From positions 10,779,717-10,843,716 of the forward strand of contig NZ_AP018290.1 of assembly GCF_002368415.1 (NCBI RefSeq): DNA of 64,000 nucleotides, read 5' to 3'. Shown in pieces: positions 53,043 to 63,274 of the stretch; within the stretch, counting starts at the first letter, position 1, and every line of letters begins with the position of its first letter. The notes under the pieces were generated by a model. That model had not been told where the DNA came from. It did not search any database and saw only the letters and a list, made by a program, of their open reading frames with translations. The stretch is from Calothrix sp. NIES-4105. GTDB lineage: Bacteria; Cyanobacteriota; Cyanobacteriia; Cyanobacteriales; Nostocaceae. The position numbers and the translations under genes were made by a program.

Positions 53043-56000
53043 CTACAAAGGAACACCGACAGCAAAATTAACAGTATAGGGTTCCTCTAATGACTGTTGA
53101 GTGCTAGCTTTCACAGTATCAAGGAAACGACGTAGGTGCTGGATTTGCCCTATATTCGGACGGTACGTTAGACTACCTTGCTTTTCAAATAGCTCAGAAG
53201 ACACGACCACTTTGTAATCATGATTTTCTACAGAAGCTTGAGTTAACCACATTGATTCGGTATTACTAGGTATTAAACCTGCGGGAAGCTCACCTTCTAA
53301 AAATGCAAGCAGTCGTTGTTGACAGTTACGAGTATTAATACCGCGTTCCTCAAATAATGCAATTACCTCGCCAAACGATAAAGCATGTTCTGGCAAGACA
53401 CGCAATAATTCTGTAAACAAGAAATAATCGGTATATTGCTGTCTCGATACTTCTAATACTTGAGGATGAAGTGGTAGTAAGCTTAACCCATAAGCTACGC
53501 GACTACATGTTGGGGCGCCATTTTCGCCAAGATATAAATCTTGAATAATTCTGGCATTTGGAAGTTTTTGGCGTAACCATCTACTAACGGCGCCAAGTGT
53601 TGCAACCCCACCTGTCAAAATTGCTTGGTTAATAGCTTCGGTAGGAATGCCACGTGCTACTAATAAACGATTTAGTTCACGGTTGAGACGACGCACAAAT
53701 GGTACAAATACTTGACCTTCTAAATCACGACGTTGCAAAACCCAACGCTGATCTGCTAGTTCAAACGAGAATGATTCTTGATGCTGTAGAATTAATTTCA
53801 TTGCGGTTGCAGCATCTAAAAGCGCTTGTCCTAAACGTGAGCTTTCAAGTCGCTGTAATAAACGAATGCGTTCGACTATATCAGGTTCACCTGGTCGGGG
53901 TAAAGTTAACTCTTCCCATTTCAAACTAGATAAGCGTGTTGTTTCTAAACCTTGAATACTTGGCTGCCAGTGCAACGGATTAGTACTTACTGACTCAGGA
54001 AGCCCAAGTGAGCTATCTTGCCGCCATTTTTGGGGCAGTAGCAATTGACAAACAATGTCTATTTCAATACCTTTACCACCGTATGCAAAACTGTGGAGCA
54101 TAAAGTCATTGTGAGATAACTCCAACAAGTTTTCGGGCAACTCAACTAACGCCATTTCGGTAGCACTGGCGCCAATATTTATAATCAGCGTATTACCTTG
54201 TAGAGAATGGTCATTGCTTTTTGCTCTGCGAAAACCATTGCGAGTATTGAGCTTAACTTCCTCACCATTGGCGCCGTCGAGTTCGCTCAATAAACTAGCA
54301 ATTGCCTCCTCAACAAAAAATACTTGCTGTGGATGAGATATTAATTTAGAAAGAAGCAAAGCTTCACGAATATTAAAACGATATTGCTCCGACCAGTTTG
54401 ACGGACAAGAACAAACAACACCAGCAATATTATCGATAATACGACGGAAACTGTCTTGGCTAATGCCCATAGCTGTGGCCGTCAGACCCAGAGTAGTACT
54501 ATTGCGGTCAGATTTGAGAGTTAAGAGTAACTTTGACAGCGAGCGTACCATCCATACTAAAGGCACAGTTGCAACTTCATTTAATTGCAATACAGGTTCC
54601 CATTTATGAGAAGTTTTTCCTTTATATTGTTCCTCTGCTGAGTCCTGTTTATTTTCTTCCGAAATAAGTTGAGTTTTTTCGCTTCGATAAGGAAGAGCTA
54701 CCTGTAAATATGGCTTGAGTTCAGCAGAAAAGAGATTTTGTGCAATTGGTGTACCATCAGCGTTTGTAAGCTCACTTCCTATTGGCAAACCAGCAGTGGC
54801 AGGTAAGTAAACTTCTGCAGGCAAACGAAACGAATGTTTGGCGCCGTTTGCATAGGGGTCGTCCGTAGACCAATAAAGAGGATAAACTTCGGCAGTTGAA
54901 CGATTTAGTAAAGCGGCTGAAATTCCAGTTGTTCCCAAGTCTATACCTAGATACCATGCTAAGTCTACTGTGTCAGTAATATCCTGATAATTATCAACAG
55001 TGATTAGTGCAACTTCGTTATCAACGCTGATCTGCGGTGATATAGATGGTTCAGGATCAGGTGTAGGGGTTTGAAGAGGTTGGGTAGTTCTTTGTTGAGG
55101 AGAACTTACATCATTAACGTGTTGCTCGCTATCAAAGTTTTTTAAATCCTGATCTAACCGCTGTATTTGATCTTCATCAAGCAAAATATTTGGAGGCATT
55201 GCTTCATCAACAAGAGCGTTAGCTTGGGTTAGTAGCATTTCTTTCGGTGAAGCAGTAATAAACTTATTTTCCTGCGGAGTTTGTTTATTATGTGTATCAG
55301 CACTTGAAGAAAGTGCATCTTCAAAAACTAAATCTGTCAATAAGGCAATATTATCAACAGCGCTTGGCTCCTCATGCTCCCTCAAATTATTTATCCGAAC
55401 AAATGCTTCCCACGCATTCGATGTAGTTGTAATTTCATGTGGAGATTGAAAGTCGTGTAAATCAAGCAGTCCTGCGTCTGTACTATCAAGCCAAGGGTCT
55501 GGTACAAATGTTGTTTGTTCAGGTGTCTCAGGTATATTTATCAGTTCTGAGGCTTCTTCAGTTTCTACCAACTCAGGCGCCGCTGTAATAGATGTTGGTG
55601 TAATATCTATAGATTGAATCAATTGCTCTTCTAAAGGTTCCGCATAATTAGTTTCCTGATAAGTTTGATTTAATACTATTATTGGTGGTACTACTGCTTC
55701 TGGTTCAATAAATGTGTTGATATCTACAGAATTTACAGAGTCTATAGAAGTCGGTGACTGTAAAGAACTTTCTATAGAAATAGTAGAAATAACACTTTCA
55801 GTTTGTCTTGTGTCATCAGGAGGCAAAGAATTTGAATCTAATACGACATCGAGATTTGTATCAAGTGAGTCAAATGTGTTAATGGAAACTTCTTCAGTGG
55901 TACTGTTAGGTGCCTCTTGTGTTAATAAATCTTGGCTAACGCTAATTGGGTTAGAAAAAGTCTCAGTAACTTGATTTAAGATTATTACATCATCGGCGCC

Positions 56001-57155
56001 GAATAAGCTAGCATAGAGTAAATCAACTTCCGAGGTTTGAGATTGCTCAGGGTGAAAAACCTGTTTGCCTGTTGATGTACTAGTTTTAGTAGTATTCTGT
56101 GACGGACGTTGGGTTAAGTTTGACGTGTTCAGGTTTGACGTATCAGGGCTATTATTATCTGGATTTAGTTCCAAAAGTAAAGCATCTAAATCAGGAGTAA
56201 CGTTAGCATCTTCGACTAAGCGCAAGTCAATATCTGGTAGCGACGCTCTTTGATTTAAAGGTACTGACTGTGACTTAGAAGCAAGCTCTGAAATAAAAAT
56301 ATTAACAGACTGCAATTGCTGCATTAAGTTTTCAATCCAATTTTGGAGCAACTGCTCACCCTGTATACCGTTCTGTTGCATACTCACAAGGGTTTGAGAC
56401 AAAGAGTCGCGATAGTTATTAAGATTACGCTCCAGAGTCTCGAACGAAAGATTTATATTTCCATCAAGCTCGACTATTTTTTGGTCTAACTTATTATAAG
56501 ACCTTGAAATACGTTCTACTAGTTCAGAAGATTGGTCTTCTTTGGGGGGAACCGCAGTTGAGGTGTCTTCACTAATTTTGATCAATGGTGGAGCAGTTGG
56601 CAATTTATCATACATTTGTTCTGGTGTTGACGGTTGCACAGGAGAAGATAATTGTGGTGCAGTCGAAACGCGATTTGCTAACACCTGTAGAAATTCTGCA
56701 ATCATTTGCTCCTGGTTCGCCATTTGGGAAGCTAAGGAGTAATTATGCATCCGAGAAAGTTCAAGCTGGCGAATTTCTTCAACTATATTTTTTCGCTCTT
56801 GTAAAAGAGTTTCAATTTCGACTCGCAACGGCTCAATTAAGGCTCTTAATTCTTGATCTGGTAACTGCGAGGAATTAAAACTTTGATTTTGAGATTGAGT
56901 CTCATTATGTTGTAAGTCATCGCTACCAATATATCTAGCGACTAGTGGAGATAGTAGCGCGGCTTGAGATGGCTGCGCTTCAGTGGTTTGGGATTCTGTA
57001 TCTATTAAGGCTAAAAAGTCGCGAACTCGCTCTAAGACTTGTCTTGGCTGTCCTTGATTAGCAAGGACTCTTACCAAGCGCTTACCTTTATTATCGGCGA
57101 GCAAGTTATCAATATCTGCGATCAGCGTTTGAATTTCAGTTGAGCGGGAAGTCAC
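53043..57155 (-). CDS. Giant Hsp70-like protein with long N-terminal region
   Basis: 1370 residues. The Hsp70/actin-like ATPase starts near residue 733 with WYLGIDLGTTGISAALLNRS (phosphate-1 loop), has NTLIINIGASATEMALVELP (phosphate 2), and NQAILTGGVATLGAVSRWLR (adenosine motif). The first ~730 residues have coiled segments (REEI-type: LLQERKNIVEEIRQLELSRM, RSYNKLDQKIVELDGNINLS) and a long acidic S/T/E/D-rich disordered stretch. No canonical Hsp70 substrate-binding domain is seen. Function unknown; no partner in the vicinity. A probable cytosolic scaffold-like ATPase (inference). Confidence 0.75.
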   Translation of the reverse strand: MTSRSTEIQTLIADIDNLLADNKGKRLVRVLANQGQPRQVLERVRDFLALIDTESQTTEAQPSQAALLSPLVARYIGSDDLQHNETQSQNQSFNSSQLPDQELRALIEPLRVEIETLLQERKNIVEEIRQLELSRMHNYSLASQMANQEQMIAEFLQVLANRVSTAPQLSSPVQPSTPEQMYDKLPTAPPLIKISEDTSTAVPPKEDQSSELVERISRSYNKLDQKIVELDGNINLSFETLERNLNNYRDSLSQTLVSMQQNGIQGEQLLQNWIENLMQQLQSVNIFISELASKSQSVPLNQRASLPDIDLRLVEDANVTPDLDALLLELNPDNNSPDTSNLNTSNLTQRPSQNTTKTSTSTGKQVFHPEQSQTSEVDLLYASLFGADDVIILNQVTETFSNPISVSQDLLTQEAPNSTTEEVSINTFDSLDTNLDVVLDSNSLPPDDTRQTESVISTISIESSLQSPTSIDSVNSVDINTFIEPEAVVPPIIVLNQTYQETNYAEPLEEQLIQSIDITPTSITAAPELVETEEASELINIPETPEQTTFVPDPWLDSTDAGLLDLHDFQSPHEITTTSNAWEAFVRINNLREHEEPSAVDNIALLTDLVFEDALSSSADTHNKQTPQENKFITASPKEMLLTQANALVDEAMPPNILLDEDQIQRLDQDLKNFDSEQHVNDVSSPQQRTTQPLQTPTPDPEPSISPQISVDNEVALITVDNYQDITDTVDLAWYLGIDLGTTGISAALLNRSTAEVYPLYWSTDDPYANGAKHSFRLPAEVYLPATAGLPIGSELTNADGTPIAQNLFSAELKPYLQVALPYRSEKTQLISEENKQDSAEEQYKGKTSHKWEPVLQLNEVATVPLVWMVRSLSKLLLTLKSDRNSTTLGLTATAMGISQDSFRRIIDNIAGVVCSCPSNWSEQYRFNIREALLLSKLISHPQQVFFVEEAIASLLSELDGANGEEVKLNTRNGFRRAKSNDHSLQGNTLIINIGASATEMALVELPENLLELSHNDFMLHSFAYGGKGIEIDIVCQLLLPQKWRQDSSLGLPESVSTNPLHWQPSIQGLETTRLSSLKWEELTLPRPGEPDIVERIRLLQRLESSRLGQALLDAATAMKLILQHQESFSFELADQRWVLQRRDLEGQVFVPFVRRLNRELNRLLVARGIPTEAINQAILTGGVATLGAVSRWLRQKLPNARIIQDLYLGENGAPTCSRVAYGLSLLPLHPQVLEVSRQQYTDYFLFTELLRVLPEHALSFGEVIALFEERGINTRNCQQRLLAFLEGELPAGLIPSNTESMWLTQASVENHDYKVVVSSELFEKQGSLTYRPNIGQIQHLRRFLDTVKASTQQSLEEPYTVNFAVGVPL

Positions 57156-57785
57156 AGTGATTTACCTAAGCTAGAACTGGACGAAGGCGGGCGCCGTATA
57201 AAGCATTAAATATAGAATAAACAGACAGCAGTTAAAGATGCCTGGTTGTTTCGTGTTGTTCGATATATTTCGATGATATTGAGATGGTGCTGCGAAATCC
57301 TCCTTTACACTATTTATCGACTTTTGCTTACTAATCGCTACTAGGGTACAGCATTATTTACAAACTTTCCGCTCTTACCGCCAAAATTTAGAAACAAAAT
57401 CCTTATAACGTAGCTAGGTCGAGCTTAATTAAAATATACCGGATAAAAAAACCAATGCCGATCCCCGCATAGGCTTAGGGCACGAGCGTGCAAAAACCAT
57501 AGACTTTGAGTATTATTAGTGTTGTTATTATAGGTAGTTTAGTAATAATATTTGCACGATAGTCCTTGCCTAAAAGGAACTACACTAGATATAGAGCTAA
57601 TTAGAGTCAATGCTTCATCTTTTTTATACCCTTAGATAAAATCTGTATTGAAAAAGCGACTCCCTATGTAGTTCGCGCGTTATATTCTTTCGCTTTATCC
57701 TTGAAAGCAGTTATGCTTTGATAGCGTAGGCTTAAGTTTAATGTTTTAAGTTTAATTAGGTTGCAGCTTTAGTAAAAATGATGTA
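57156..57785. other. Divergent intergenic region
   Basis: 630 bp between the Hsp70-like gene and the Crp-type regulator. It is AT-rich and no frame is convincing. A short symmetric stretch TATTATTAG...GTTTAGTAATAATA near 57510-57550 is visible, but no strong palindrome. It likely carries both promoters. Confidence 0.4.
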
Positions 57786-58487
57786 ATGGAAGATCGATAT
57801 AGCTTGCTTTCCCCTGCCAATCCTACGATAATTATGTCAGCTCCTTTTTTTCAAGGGCTGCCAGAAACCGCAATCGAATTGGCATCTACCCACCTTGTTA
57901 CCCGTACTCACCCAGCAAATCAAGTGATTTTACTCGAAAATGACTGGGGGGGTTCAGTATATTTTATTATCGAAGGATGGGTAAAAATTCGTACCTACAA
58001 TCTTGAAGGTAAAGAAGTAACTCTTAATATTCTTGGCAAAGGTGAATTATTTGGCGAGATGGCGGCGCTTGATGAAGTTCCGCGTTCAACCGATGTAATA
58101 ACTTTAACTAGTACGATGATTGGTAGTATGCCCGCCCAAGATTTTGTTAAGTTACTTCAAGCCGAGCCAATGGCGGGCGTTCGGTTAGCTCAATTAATGG
58201 CACGAAGATTACGACAAGTCAATCGGCGCCTACGGTTGCGCGAGTCAGACAGCCAGTCTCGGGTGGCTGATACATTAATATTTTTGGCTGAGGGACAAGG
58301 AATTAAAGGAGTTTCTGGTACAGGGATACCTAATTTGCCACATCGGGAATTAAGCAGTTTAAGTGGATTAGCGCGCGAAACTGTAACGCGGGTCTTAACA
58401 AGGTTAGAAAAAAAAGGACTAATCAAGCGCGACCAAGACACTATTTGCATTCCTGATTTGTCAGCATTAGAAAGGATGATAGTTTAA
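57786..58487 (+). CDS. Crp/Fnr-family transcriptional regulator
   Basis: 233 residues. cNMP-binding beta-roll ~20-130 with FFIIEGWVKIR-like VYFIIEGWVKIRTYNLEGKE, VTLNILGKGELFGEMAALDE, and PRSTDV. The HTH_Crp domain (~150-225) has HRELSSLSGLARETVTRVLT RLEKKGLI in the recognition region. PRS replaces the cAMP-contacting RSA of E. coli CRP, so the ligand is uncertain. First of a run with the DUF2232 protein and CobT. Confidence 0.9.
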   Translation: MEDRYSLLSPANPTIIMSAPFFQGLPETAIELASTHLVTRTHPANQVILLENDWGGSVYFIIEGWVKIRTYNLEGKEVTLNILGKGELFGEMAALDEVPRSTDVITLTSTMIGSMPAQDFVKLLQAEPMAGVRLAQLMARRLRQVNRRLRLRESDSQSRVADTLIFLAEGQGIKGVSGTGIPNLPHRELSSLSGLARETVTRVLTRLEKKGLIKRDQDTICIPDLSALERMIV

Positions 58488-58528
58488 TCCTCTAGTCCCC
58501 TTTCTAAATTTCCCCCTTCTCAAAAATC

Positions 58529-59209
58529 ATGACTTCCGAAAAAAAATGGTCTGAAAAAAAAGAAATCTTCGCATCTCCTGAGATAAAAGTAGATGCACCA
58601 TTACGAATGGTAGAAACTGCCTTTTTAGCTAGTACAGGCAGTTTAATTTGGTTTATTAGCTTTTATTTTCCGGCATTTGCACCTGTTTTGCGGATATTTT
58701 TTCCAGTTCCAATTGCACTGGTTTACTTACGTCGAGGCAGACGCGCGGCTTGGATGGCAGCGGTAGTATCTGGGTTGCTGTTATCGGTGCTAATGGGCCC
58801 GATTCGCAGCTTACAGTTTGTGATGCCGTTTGCGTTTATGGGAGTATTATTAGGCGCCACATGGAACCGTCATGTTTCGTGGCTTGTATCGATTAGTTTA
58901 GGAGCGCTTCTAGGAACAATCGGCGTTTTCTTTAGAATCTGGTTTATATCGTTGTTAACCGATGAAGACCTATGGATTTATATAATTAACCAAGTAACTG
59001 GTATAATAGACTGGATTTTTTTAAGGTTAGGAATCCTATCGAATCCCAGCCCATTGTATATTCAGGTCGGTGCCATTATATTTATTCTCTTTAATAATTT
59101 TCTGTATTTGTTTTTAATACATATTGGAGCATGGCTATTATTAGGCCGTCTTGGTAATCCTATACCTCGTCCTCCAAATTGGGTACAAGTTTTATTAGAC
59201 TATGATTAA
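58529..59209 (+). CDS. DUF2232 membrane protein
   Basis: 226 residues. About six helices: VETAFLASTGSLIWFISFYF, FFPVPIALVYLRRGRRAAWM, VMPFAFMGVLLGATW and others. RRGRRAAWMAAVVSGLLLSV is typical of YybS/DUF2232, including ECF-type S-component relatives. Situated 41 bp after the Crp-type gene and overlapping cobT by 8 bp. Vitamin or precursor uptake linked to cobamide synthesis is an inference. Confidence 0.82.
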   Translation: MTSEKKWSEKKEIFASPEIKVDAPLRMVETAFLASTGSLIWFISFYFPAFAPVLRIFFPVPIALVYLRRGRRAAWMAAVVSGLLLSVLMGPIRSLQFVMPFAFMGVLLGATWNRHVSWLVSISLGALLGTIGVFFRIWFISLLTDEDLWIYIINQVTGIIDWIFLRLGILSNPSPLYIQVGAIIFILFNNFLYLFLIHIGAWLLLGRLGNPIPRPPNWVQVLLDYD

Positions 59210-60317
59210 TATCTATACTCAAATCCCTCAAGGAGAGGCATGGGTAAATAAGTATCGTGGGTTGCCAACATTTGTTTGCGTGTTGGGATTTACGGAAACT
59301 GCTTTGATACCAGGAATATCAGCTGCGGGTCTAACGCCAGAAGACCGTAAGTACACTGCTTGTGCTGATGCTGAATTTTTATATCATGGCGTTAAAACCA
59401 AGCCTCAGTACCCTTTACCACCTCTAACAGCAGGTGCATCGCCTGTACTAATTTCACGTGCAGTAGTCGAAGAACTCAAGTTACCCGTTCATATTTTTAA
59501 TGCTGGATTAATCAAGCCGCCTCCCTTAAGTATTAGTGCGATTGACTTAGGTGGTACACCAGCATCATGTTTAAGTAGTGGCAATGCAATGAACCTGTCT
59601 GTAGTACGTCACTTATTTGAAAAGGGTTTGAAGTGGGGAGAGCGGTTAGGACGTAATTCTCAATCAGATCAAAAGTATCTAATATTAAGTGAGTGTGTTG
59701 TTGGTGGAACAACAACAGCTTTGGCGATTTTAACAGGTTTAGGAATTGATGCTGCGTTCAAAGTTAACAGTAGTCATCCAGTTTGCAACCACGACCAAAA
59801 ATTGGCAATTGTTCTACAGGGACTATCTAACAAAAGTAACTCTAATGACCCACTCGAACTGGTTGCATCGGTTGGTGACCCGATGCAAATAGTAGTAGTA
59901 GGAATGGCAATTGCAGCCAGTCGTTTTTGTGGGGTAATGCTCGCGGGAGGTACCCAAATGCTTGCTGTATATGCATTATTGCGTGCGTGTGCTAACTTCT
60001 ATTCTTTAGAGTGGCAATCAAACCAAATCGTAGTTGGTACTACTCGCTGGGTTGCGGAAGACACGAGCGGCGCCACAATTGAATTAGCTTGTTTAGTCGG
60101 TGATGTTCCACTGATTGCAAGCCAACTCAATTTTACTAACTCTCGCTATACACAACTGCGTGCATACGAGCAAGGTTTTGTTAAGGAAGGTGTAGGCGCC
60201 GGTGCTGCTTGTATAGCTGCTCACCTGTATAAAAGCTGGCAACAAGAACAGTTATTGATGGCAATAGAAATGCAACTAGACAAATTAAGCAATAATCACT
60301 TATCTTTTACTCTTTAA
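59202..60317 (+). CDS. cobT: Nicotinate-nucleotide phosphoribosyltransferase (cyanobacterial CobT form)
   Basis: 371 residues. GFTETALIPGISAAGLTPED, then LPPLTAGASPVLISRAVVEE, LSECVVGGTTTALAILTGLG and VVGMAIAASRFCGVMLAGGT form the CobT core in the TIGR00303-like group found in cyanobacteria. It forms the alpha-ribazole-type phosphate for the lower ligand of cobamides (pseudocobalamin in these organisms). Translation is coupled to DUF2232 by an 8-bp overlap. Confidence 0.9.
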   Translation: MINIYTQIPQGEAWVNKYRGLPTFVCVLGFTETALIPGISAAGLTPEDRKYTACADAEFLYHGVKTKPQYPLPPLTAGASPVLISRAVVEELKLPVHIFNAGLIKPPPLSISAIDLGGTPASCLSSGNAMNLSVVRHLFEKGLKWGERLGRNSQSDQKYLILSECVVGGTTTALAILTGLGIDAAFKVNSSHPVCNHDQKLAIVLQGLSNKSNSNDPLELVASVGDPMQIVVVGMAIAASRFCGVMLAGGTQMLAVYALLRACANFYSLEWQSNQIVVGTTRWVAEDTSGATIELACLVGDVPLIASQLNFTNSRYTQLRAYEQGFVKEGVGAGAACIAAHLYKSWQQEQLLMAIEMQLDKLSNNHLSFTL

Positions 60318-60330
60318 CAGGTAACAAAAC

Positions 60331-60708
60331 TTAATAACTAATACGCTTAAGTAGTAGTTGTTCTTCTAGAGCAGCAATGCGGTTGTATGCTGCGGTTAGT
60401 TGTGCAGTTAATCGTTGAATTTGAATCTCAGGTGTTAACCCCCTGTCTCCCCCTTGAATACTAACGTCAGTATAAATTCCATCAACTAAAACATCTTTAT
60501 GCTCTAATTCTGGATTAGAGATTACATATCCTTTCAACTGGTAACTACCAGTTTCGCCGAACTCGTGCAACTTGTCTCTGACCGGGGTTTGTTGTGTATA
60601 ACACGTAGATAAAGCTTGAGAGACTTTATGCTCAAGTTGCTGAATAACCTGGTAGAGGGCATCGACTTTTTGGCTTAAAGTCAAGACCTGTTTTTGCAAT
60701 GGCTCCAT
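60331..60708 (-). CDS. Small coiled-coil hypothetical protein
   Basis: 125 residues. N-terminal coil (LQKQVLTLSQKVDALYQVIQ, QLEHKVSQAL), a middle segment FGETGSYQLKGYVISNPELE, and a C-terminal heptad helix (IQRLTAQLTAAYNRIAALEE). It looks like a parallel coiled-coil dimer. Convergent with cobT, 13 bp apart. No family recognised; plausible as a real gene by codon use and length. Confidence 0.55.
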   Translation of the reverse strand: MEPLQKQVLTLSQKVDALYQVIQQLEHKVSQALSTCYTQQTPVRDKLHEFGETGSYQLKGYVISNPELEHKDVLVDGIYTDVSIQGGDRGLTPEIQIQRLTAQLTAAYNRIAALEEQLLLKRISY

Positions 60709-61358
60709 TTAATACCCTCAACAGTATGTTTACTATATAGTATTCAATTCAACGCCAATGTTCACGTTACTTATGAATTATTTAATTATTACTATTATCG
60801 AATCGAATCATACAGATATTTCACCAAAAATCATACATCTAAAGATTTATTAAAGTATTTACATTGCTAGATGTTTAGAAAAGTTAAGTTTTGATTAAAG
60901 TCATGAATGCTTTTGTAAATAGAAGTTAATGAGCTTCCAAGCCAGTTAGGCAGAGATTAATTGTAAAAAAAGCTAGAAAATTAACATTATTTACCGTTTA
61001 TTGCTAAAAGCTTTCACACTACTACAAAACTGTAGGTTAGAGAGGCACTTACGTGGACAGGTTTCCCGGTGAACCAGTTGGCGGCATCGGTTTGGGTACC
61101 GCCTTACATTGTTGTTAACGTAAACGTAAGCGAAGCTTTCCCGCAGGGTAGTTTTCCCGAAGGGTGGTTATGCCGGAGGGTAGACAAACTGGTGAACCGG
61201 AAGGGCTTGAGCAAAGTGGCGTTGGAGGAACCCAACCCAATAAACGACAAATATTTATGTTGGGTTTCGCGATCGCGGAACCCAACCTACGGTGAGATGT
61301 TATTAAGCTGAGAATATTGGGCATTCTAAGGATAAGTCTTTATGATGCAAAATATACA
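60709..61358. repeat. Intergenic region with repeat hairpin upstream of tpsB
   Basis: First half AT-rich. 61130-61200 holds alternating CCCGCAGGG/CCCGAAGGG-type short inverted words (TTTCCCGCAGGGTAG, TTTTCCCGAAGGGTGG). The hairpin GAACCCAACCCAATAAA ... ATGTTGGGTTTCGCGATCGC (61228-61277), followed by GGAACCCAACCTAC, is a common dispersed cyanobacterial repeat and includes a HIP1 octamer. It ends about 70 bp before the tpsB start. Confidence 0.6.
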
Positions 61359-63218
61359 ATGAAACCACTTAATAAATCAATAAATTATTATCTTTTAGCC
61401 ACCTGCACATGCTTATCTTATCTGGGTTTACAGTCCCAAACAAAGGCGCAAACAGTAAGCACGGAGCCAGTAGTATCTAATAAAATTACAGAAACTCCAC
61501 TACTACACGCGCCGTTTCAGGTAAAGCAGGATGAGACTTTTGTGCAGCCAGTTTTAGAATACGCAAGTCGTGCAGAACTGATACGTAGGTTAAAGCGTCG
61601 GATAACTTTATCGTCTAATGCTGACTTGCTTGCCTCTAAACAAGACACATCAACTCAGCTTATTAATAGGCTTAAAGGTGCTAATACTAATCAGCAAGCA
61701 AATTCTCACTTACTGTCCTCACCAACAATTGCGACAGGTACACAAGAAACATTTCCCATTAAAGACGTGCAAGTTTTAGGTAACACTGTCTTTAAAGAAT
61801 CAGATATTGAAGAAATCGTTAAACCTTACATTGGTAAACAAGCTAGGTTTGAAGAACTGCTAGCAATAAGGAGTGCGGTTACAGACTACTACACCAAGCG
61901 TGGTTATACTACTTCGGGCGCCTTTTTACCGGAGCAAGATATTTCGAGTGGAGTTGTGAGTGTTCAAGTGGTGGAAGGTACACTTGAAAAGATCGAAATT
62001 CAGGGACTTACAAGATTGCGTTCTAATTATGTGCGCGACCGAATTCGTTTAGCAGCAGGCGCCCCAATTAACCTTCGTCGTTTAGAGACAGCACTTCAGT
62101 TGCTTCAAGTTGACCCCTTATTCACATCAGTACAAGCAGAACTCAAAGCTGGAACTACACCAGGACGGAGCATCTTAGCACTAAATCTTAGAGAAGCACG
62201 ACCAATAACAACTTCGTTTACAGTAGAAAACCGTGATTCTCCGAGCGTCGGTTCAGTTCGGGGTACTTCATCATTGAGCTATCAAAACTTACTAGGTTTT
62301 GGCGACCGATTTACAGCACAAGTTGGTTATACAGGTGGCGCCAATAGTTATGACCTTGGTTACAGTTTTCCAATTAACGCGCGTGATGGTTCGATAAGCT
62401 TTCGTTATGCTGACGGCAACAGCAAAATTATTGAAGAACCATTTTCACCACTCGACATTCTCGGTCGTACAAAAACCTTCTCACTTGGCTACCGTCAACC
62501 CATAGTAAATACTCCGAGTAGCGAATTGACACTCGGTTTCTCAGCAGATTTACGTGAAAGTCAAACTTATTTACTTAAAGACATTCCCTTCTCGTTTTCA
62601 ACAGGCCCAGAAGACGGAAATTCAAAAGTAACCGTACTGCGATTTAGTCAAGATTGGATTAACCGCACACCAAGCCGTGTATTAGCTGCACGCTCACAAT
62701 TTAGTCTAGGAATAGGCGCATTAGGGGCAACAGTGAATGATACTGGTGTTGACGGTAGATTTATAAGTTGGATTGGTCAATTTCAGTGGGTACAGAACCT
62801 AGGAAGAAACTTTATAGGAGTCGCACGAGTTGCGACTCAACTAACTCCAGACTCACTATTACCTTTAGAACAATTCAGTATTGGGGGTGTAGACACAATA
62901 CGTGGTTATCGCCAAAACCAATTTGTCGCTGATAACGGTATAACAAGCTCGTTTGAGTTGCGAATTCCAGTGGTGAATCAACCAGGTGGATTTGGTAACA
63001 TCCAGGTGGCGCCATTTGTCGATGTCGGTAAAGTCTGGAATAATAGCGGTCAAGGAGTAGACACTAGTATTTTCGCCAGCACTGGTCTAGGTTTACGTTG
63101 GCAAATCGGTGGTTTTGTCACCCGTTTAGACTGGGGTATTCCTTTAACCTCTATTTCCAGGCAAGGTAACTCACTCCAAGACAACGGTTTATTCTTCTCT
63201 TTGATGTACCAACCGTAA
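61359..63218 (+). CDS. TpsB/ShlB-type outer-membrane transporter
   Basis: 619 residues from ATG 61359 (MKPLNKSINYYLLATCTCLS signal region, then TKAQ cleavage-like site); the frame upstream is leader. The FhaC/TpsB plug and two POTRA-like segments (IKDVQVLGNTVFKESDIEEI, then LEKIEIQGLTRLRSNYVRDR) are followed by a 16-strand barrel including GVDTIRGYRQNQF, the conserved L6-loop (V)RGY motif. It secretes TpsA exoproteins; the TpsA at 39354 is a candidate, about 20 kb away. Confidence 0.93.
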   Translation: MKPLNKSINYYLLATCTCLSYLGLQSQTKAQTVSTEPVVSNKITETPLLHAPFQVKQDETFVQPVLEYASRAELIRRLKRRITLSSNADLLASKQDTSTQLINRLKGANTNQQANSHLLSSPTIATGTQETFPIKDVQVLGNTVFKESDIEEIVKPYIGKQARFEELLAIRSAVTDYYTKRGYTTSGAFLPEQDISSGVVSVQVVEGTLEKIEIQGLTRLRSNYVRDRIRLAAGAPINLRRLETALQLLQVDPLFTSVQAELKAGTTPGRSILALNLREARPITTSFTVENRDSPSVGSVRGTSSLSYQNLLGFGDRFTAQVGYTGGANSYDLGYSFPINARDGSISFRYADGNSKIIEEPFSPLDILGRTKTFSLGYRQPIVNTPSSELTLGFSADLRESQTYLLKDIPFSFSTGPEDGNSKVTVLRFSQDWINRTPSRVLAARSQFSLGIGALGATVNDTGVDGRFISWIGQFQWVQNLGRNFIGVARVATQLTPDSLLPLEQFSIGGVDTIRGYRQNQFVADNGITSSFELRIPVVNQPGGFGNIQVAPFVDVGKVWNNSGQGVDTSIFASTGLGLRWQIGGFVTRLDWGIPLTSISRQGNSLQDNGLFFSLMYQP

Positions 63219-63274
63219 ATTTATTCTTATTAAGACTGTAGGCGCCTACTCAAACTTTAAAAAGAGGTTAAGAT

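Noticed and set aside
52859-53065. 68-codon minus-strand frame after the Hsp70-like gene
   Set aside because: Low-complexity, overlaps the Hsp70-like gene end, no support.
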